In this document: positions 51,281 through 53,874 of the stretch, one piece after another
Layout of the letters: the number at the start of each line of letters is the position of its first letter
Numbering within the stretch: position 1 is the first letter of the stretch
From: an uncultured Albidovulum sp.
GTDB lineage: Bacteria; Pseudomonadota; Alphaproteobacteria; Rhodobacterales; Rhodobacteraceae
Direction: 5' to 3'
DNA: 53,874 nt
Assembly (NCBI GenBank): GCA_913064775.1
Contig: CAJYAD010000024.1
Coordinates: 1-53,874 of the forward strand
The notes under the pieces: generated by a model
What the model was told of the DNA's origin: nothing
Databases searched by the model: none
What the model saw: the letters and a program-made list of their open reading frames with translations, nothing else
Program-made: the position numbers and the translations under genes

Positions 51281-52330
51281 ATGACCAAGAACATCAAGGC
51301 ATCGATCCGCCATCTCTACAAGATCTTCGGCGCCGACCCCGAGGCGGCGCTGGAGCGCGTCAAGGCGGGCATGGGCAAGCCGGAGCTTCTGGAAACCAGC
51401 AATCACGTGCTCGGCCTGCAGGATATCAACGTCGATATCCGCGAGGGCGAGATCACCGTGATCATGGGGCTTTCGGGGTCGGGCAAATCCACCCTGATCC
51501 GCCACCTCAACCGGCTGATTGAGCCCACCGCGGGTGAGGTTCTGGTGAATGGCGAGAACATCCTCGACTGGAAAGAGCCGCAGCTGCGTCAGCTGCGGCG
51601 CGAGACCATGTCGATGGTGTTCCAGAAATTCGCCCTGCTGCCGCACCGCACGGTGCTGGAAAACACCGGCATGGCGCTGGCCACGCGCGGCATCAAGAAG
51701 GCCGATTTCGAGGCCGAGGCCAACAAATGGCTGGAGCGCGTGGGTCTGGGCGGCAACGGCGGCCAGTACCCGCATCAATTGTCGGGCGGCATGCAGCAGC
51801 GGGTGGGGATCGCCCGGGCGCTGACCTCGAATTCCGAGATCATGCTGATGGATGAGGCCTTCTCGGCGCTCGATCCGCTGATCCGCACCGACATGCAGAG
51901 CCTGCTGCTGGAATTGCAGGACGAATTGCACAAGACCATCGTCTTCATCACCCACGATCTGGATGAGGCGCTGAAGCTGGCCGATCATCTGGTGATCCTG
52001 AACGACGGCTCGGTGATCCAGCAAGATGAGCCGCAGGCGATCCTGCTGAACCCCGCCGATCCCTACATCGAGGACTTCGTGGCCGACATCAACCGCGCCC
52101 GGGTGCTGCGGGTCCGCTCGATCATGTCCGAGGGCGCGCCCGAGGGCGAGGTCGCGGGCGAGGTCGATCTGAACGACAACCTTGAAAGCGTGATCGCCAA
52201 GGCCGAGGGCGCGCTGGACCGCCGCTACCGGGTGCTGCGCAAGGGCGCGCCGGTGGGCAGCGTGGCGATGCCGGCGATCATGCGCGCGCTGGTGCCGCGC
52301 CGATCCTCGGGCGAGACGGCGAAGCGCTAG
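51281..52330 (+). CDS. Glycine betaine/proline-type ABC ATP-binding protein (ProV-like)
   Basis: ATPase of 349 residues with Walker A GLSGSGKST, signature LSGGMQQRVGIARAL, Walker B MLMDEAFSALD and HDLDEAL. N-terminal IRHLYKIFG is typical of ProV/OpuAA. The C-terminus (after about 270) is shorter than in E. coli ProV (400 residues) and contains at most one CBS-like unit. Start at 51281 after GAGGAGAG. Confidence 0.92.
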   Translation: MTKNIKASIRHLYKIFGADPEAALERVKAGMGKPELLETSNHVLGLQDINVDIREGEITVIMGLSGSGKSTLIRHLNRLIEPTAGEVLVNGENILDWKEPQLRQLRRETMSMVFQKFALLPHRTVLENTGMALATRGIKKADFEAEANKWLERVGLGGNGGQYPHQLSGGMQQRVGIARALTSNSEIMLMDEAFSALDPLIRTDMQSLLLELQDELHKTIVFITHDLDEALKLADHLVILNDGSVIQQDEPQAILLNPADPYIEDFVADINRARVLRVRSIMSEGAPEGEVAGEVDLNDNLESVIAKAEGALDRRYRVLRKGAPVGSVAMPAIMRALVPRRSSGETAKR

Positions 52331-52651
52331 TGTTCGCCACCTGACAAAAGGTTCCCGGACTGCCTCTCGCGCCCCCTCGGTTGCTCGCACGAAAGTCGAG
52401 GGGGCAGAGATGCGGACGACGCGGACGTTCGTCACTGCGCGCCAACGGTACGACCGGGCCTCAACTGCTGTTCATAAGGAGCGCAGAGAAGGTCGGGTCC
52501 CAGCCCTTAGCTGCCGTCCGGCTCGAAGTTTACGTAATTTGAAGCCATACCAAGCCGAGCAAAACATAGGCAGTATTGCAAGGTGCAAATGAGGGGGGCA
52601 CACTGCCGAGAAGGGCCTTGATGGGCAGGTGTTCAGGAACAGGGGATACAG
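52331..52651. other. 321-base gap with one hairpin
   Basis: CCCCCTCG (52372-52379) and CGAGGGGG (52397-52404) form a hairpin behind the betaine operon, perhaps its terminator although no T-run follows. Downstream the base composition becomes clearly less GC-rich, marking the change to the frameshifted gene and IS fragment. A 60-codon frame at 52410 shows no recognisable features. Confidence 0.5.
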
Positions 52652-53481
52652 ATGTTTGCAAGCCATTTGACGTGGATAATGATAGCCCTGCTCGTGCTCT
52701 TCGTCCTGACTACTCGGTATTACCGCTTCCGCTTTGGCTTGGCTTTCAACGCGAACAAATACCTGCTCGACCAGATAGACGGTGCGCGGGCCGCTGACAA
52801 CGCCGGGATGCTTGTGGCATTACAGCGTGAGATTGCCAATGAATTCATGAGAAGAGGTCCTGAAGATTACCTCCACAGGTTCAACTCTCTCCTCGCTCGC
52901 TGGCAAGAACTCTCGAACCTGGCTGAAAAGCGAAGCGCAAGCGCCTCAAAGAGATCACAGACAAATACCCAAAGTTTGGTGAATTCGACAGTTTGGGCAG
53001 GCTACCGCACGTTCTCTACTCAGATTACTTCGATATGCAGTCTGATGACGACTTGTGGGAGCTCTATGAAGACATCCGGATCTTTAATGCGTTGAGCTGC
53101 GAGCTTGACTCGAACTGGAAGCATGAGGGGCAAGTCGTCAGCGAAAAGGAACGTGACCATCTCGAAGACTACTGCCGCAGGCTGTCCGACACAAAGCTTC
53201 TAGGACATTTGCATAAAGCCAGACAACAATACTACATCTTAAAGCATTCCAAGATCAGAGCGAACGAAGAAAGTTCGTGGTCCTTGGATACACCGGATTA
53301 CATGATAAGAAGAATTCCGCATTTCGCGGAAAATAGATTTGGGGTCTACGTCAAGGCTATGGATCGCTATGGCTTATGGGGGCTTTTCTCAGATAAGAAG
53401 TCATATCTCAGTTTCTACGGAGCAAACGAGAATTTCGAGGAGAAGGGCGGATTCAAAGATCAAGCGCAACGGTTGAGCTGA
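52652..53481 (+). pseudogene. Frameshifted membrane-anchored protein gene of unknown function
   Basis: The first frame (52652 to about 52930) encodes a membrane segment (residues 8-21, IMIALLVLFVLT) and a helical stretch to SNLAEK. After about 52927-52932 coding-like sequence continues in another frame: KRLKEITDKYPKFGEF, then SLGRLPHVLYSDYFDMQ to the stop at 53481. One lost base near GAAAAGCGAAG would explain this. The joined product would be about 275 residues, one N-terminal anchor plus a soluble helical domain. I do not recognise the family. The last residues overlap the IS30 transposase end on the other strand, so the true C-terminus was probably cut by the insertion. Lower GC suggests foreign origin. 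Confidence 0.6.
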
Positions 53482-53755
53482 AGTCGTGGAGTTCTTCGGC
53501 CATGGCTTCAGCGGGGGTTTTCCATCCAAGCGTCTTGCGTGGCCTGCCGTTCATCAGCCGCGCGACATCGTTGAGCCAGGTCTGACTGGCGTCGCTCAGA
53601 TCGGTGCCTTTGGGCATGAACTGGCGCAGCAGGCCGTTGGTGTTCTCGTTCGATCCGCGCTGCCAGGGCGCGTGCGGGTCACAGAACCAAATGTCGATCT
53701 TCAGGCGGCGAGCGAGTTCCGGGTGGCAGGCCATTTCCGAGCCACGGTCATCCCG
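53453..53755 (-). mobile_element. Truncated IS30-family transposase (C-terminal fragment)
   Basis: About 100 residues remain of a normal 320-340. They match the end of the DDE integrase core of IS30 transposases: DRGSEMACHPELARRL, then FCDPHAPWQRGSNENTNGLLRQF with the catalytic Glu, and LNGRPRKTLGWKTPAEA-like sequence (here MNGRPRKTLGWKTPAEAM). Upstream the frame stops at about 53756 and no further transposase sequence appears, so the 5' part is lost. The C-terminal STVALDL typically lies in the terminal repeat, placing the IS edge close to 53450. Confidence 0.85.
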
Positions 53756-53874
53756 GCTTATTCACCGAAATCGAGCTAGATTGGTTGCGTGCGCCTGAAT
53801 GTGCTTTAGAATCAAGCTGCTAAACAAAGACCTTCGGCAGCATCGGACGCACGCATGGGTGAAACGCTACAGCC
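53756..53874. other. Unassigned end of window beyond the transposase break
   Basis: No transposase frame continues here. TGCGTGCG (53786-53793) and CGCACGCA (53848-53855) are perfect 8-base inverted arms 54 bases apart. This could belong to a second mobile element that interrupted the IS30 copy or to older chromosomal DNA; 119 bases are too few to tell. Confidence 0.35.

Noticed and set aside
52920-52935. Programmed -1 frameshift in the gene at 52652-53481
   Set aside because: GCTGAAAAGCGA is not a canonical slippery heptamer in the needed phase, and no clear pseudoknot follows; a real indel or sequencing error is simpler.

Overview
The window looks like chromosomal DNA from a GC-rich alphaproteobacterium, most likely of the Rhodobacteraceae. 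This rests on the base composition, the protein families present, and a 29-base GC-rich intergenic element of a kind I associate with that family, which occurs twice. It is catabolic and transport territory: five ABC uptake systems, a complete carbon-phosphorus lyase cluster, a 5-oxoprolinase/biotin-carboxylase operon, an acetyl-phosphate/acetate operon with a proton-pump-like P-type ATPase, an amide uptake and hydrolysis cluster, and a small acyl-CoA module. I saw no rRNA, tRNA or CRISPR array.

Layout. 0.7-1.8 kb: orphan soluble PAS histidine kinase. 2.3-6.2 kb: polyamine/iron-type ABC importer. 6.4-11.8 kb: LysR regulator divergent from pxpA, a biotin carrier, biotin carboxylase, pxpB and pxpC. 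11.9-15.5 kb: TorT-like binding protein with a ribose-type ATPase and permease. 15.6-16.6 kb: DsbG-like protein. 16.7-18.3 kb: acyl-CoA synthetase. 18.5-24.9 kb (minus strand): phosphotransacetylase, acetate kinase, PhaC-like hydrolase and P-type H+-ATPase. 25.1-26.7 kb: a second acyl-CoA synthetase. 26.7-36.7 kb: phosphonate region with phnM, a 2H phosphoesterase, phnGHIJKLN, phnF, a second phnM-like gene and a PHP hydrolase. 36.9-45.4 kb: MarR regulator, cytosolic AmiC-like sensor, five-gene urea/amide-type ABC importer, amidase and a small monooxygenase-fold protein. 45.5-48.8 kb: MaoC hydratase, acyl-CoA dehydrogenase and class III CoA-transferase. 49.1-52.3 kb: glycine betaine/proline importer. 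52.6-53.9 kb: a less GC-rich, frameshifted gene abutting a truncated IS30 transposase.

How the genes fit together. The phn operon would take an alkylphosphonate to a ribose cyclic phosphate, but the window has neither phnP nor phnCDE. Two other phosphoesterases (2H and PHP families) are linked and could supply the PhnP step. In the amide cluster the importer would feed the amidase. A near-identical 12-base palindromic site before both the MarR gene and the importer suggests MarR control, and the AmiC-like protein without a signal peptide may be the amide sensor. The pxp genes are interleaved with biotin carboxylase and carrier genes, suggesting one biotin-dependent complex acting on 5-oxoproline or a related substrate.

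Most unusual single observation: the P-type ATPase keeps its other hallmark motifs but has Asn (AAC) in place of the phosphorylated Asp in the DKTGT motif (codon 20060-20062).
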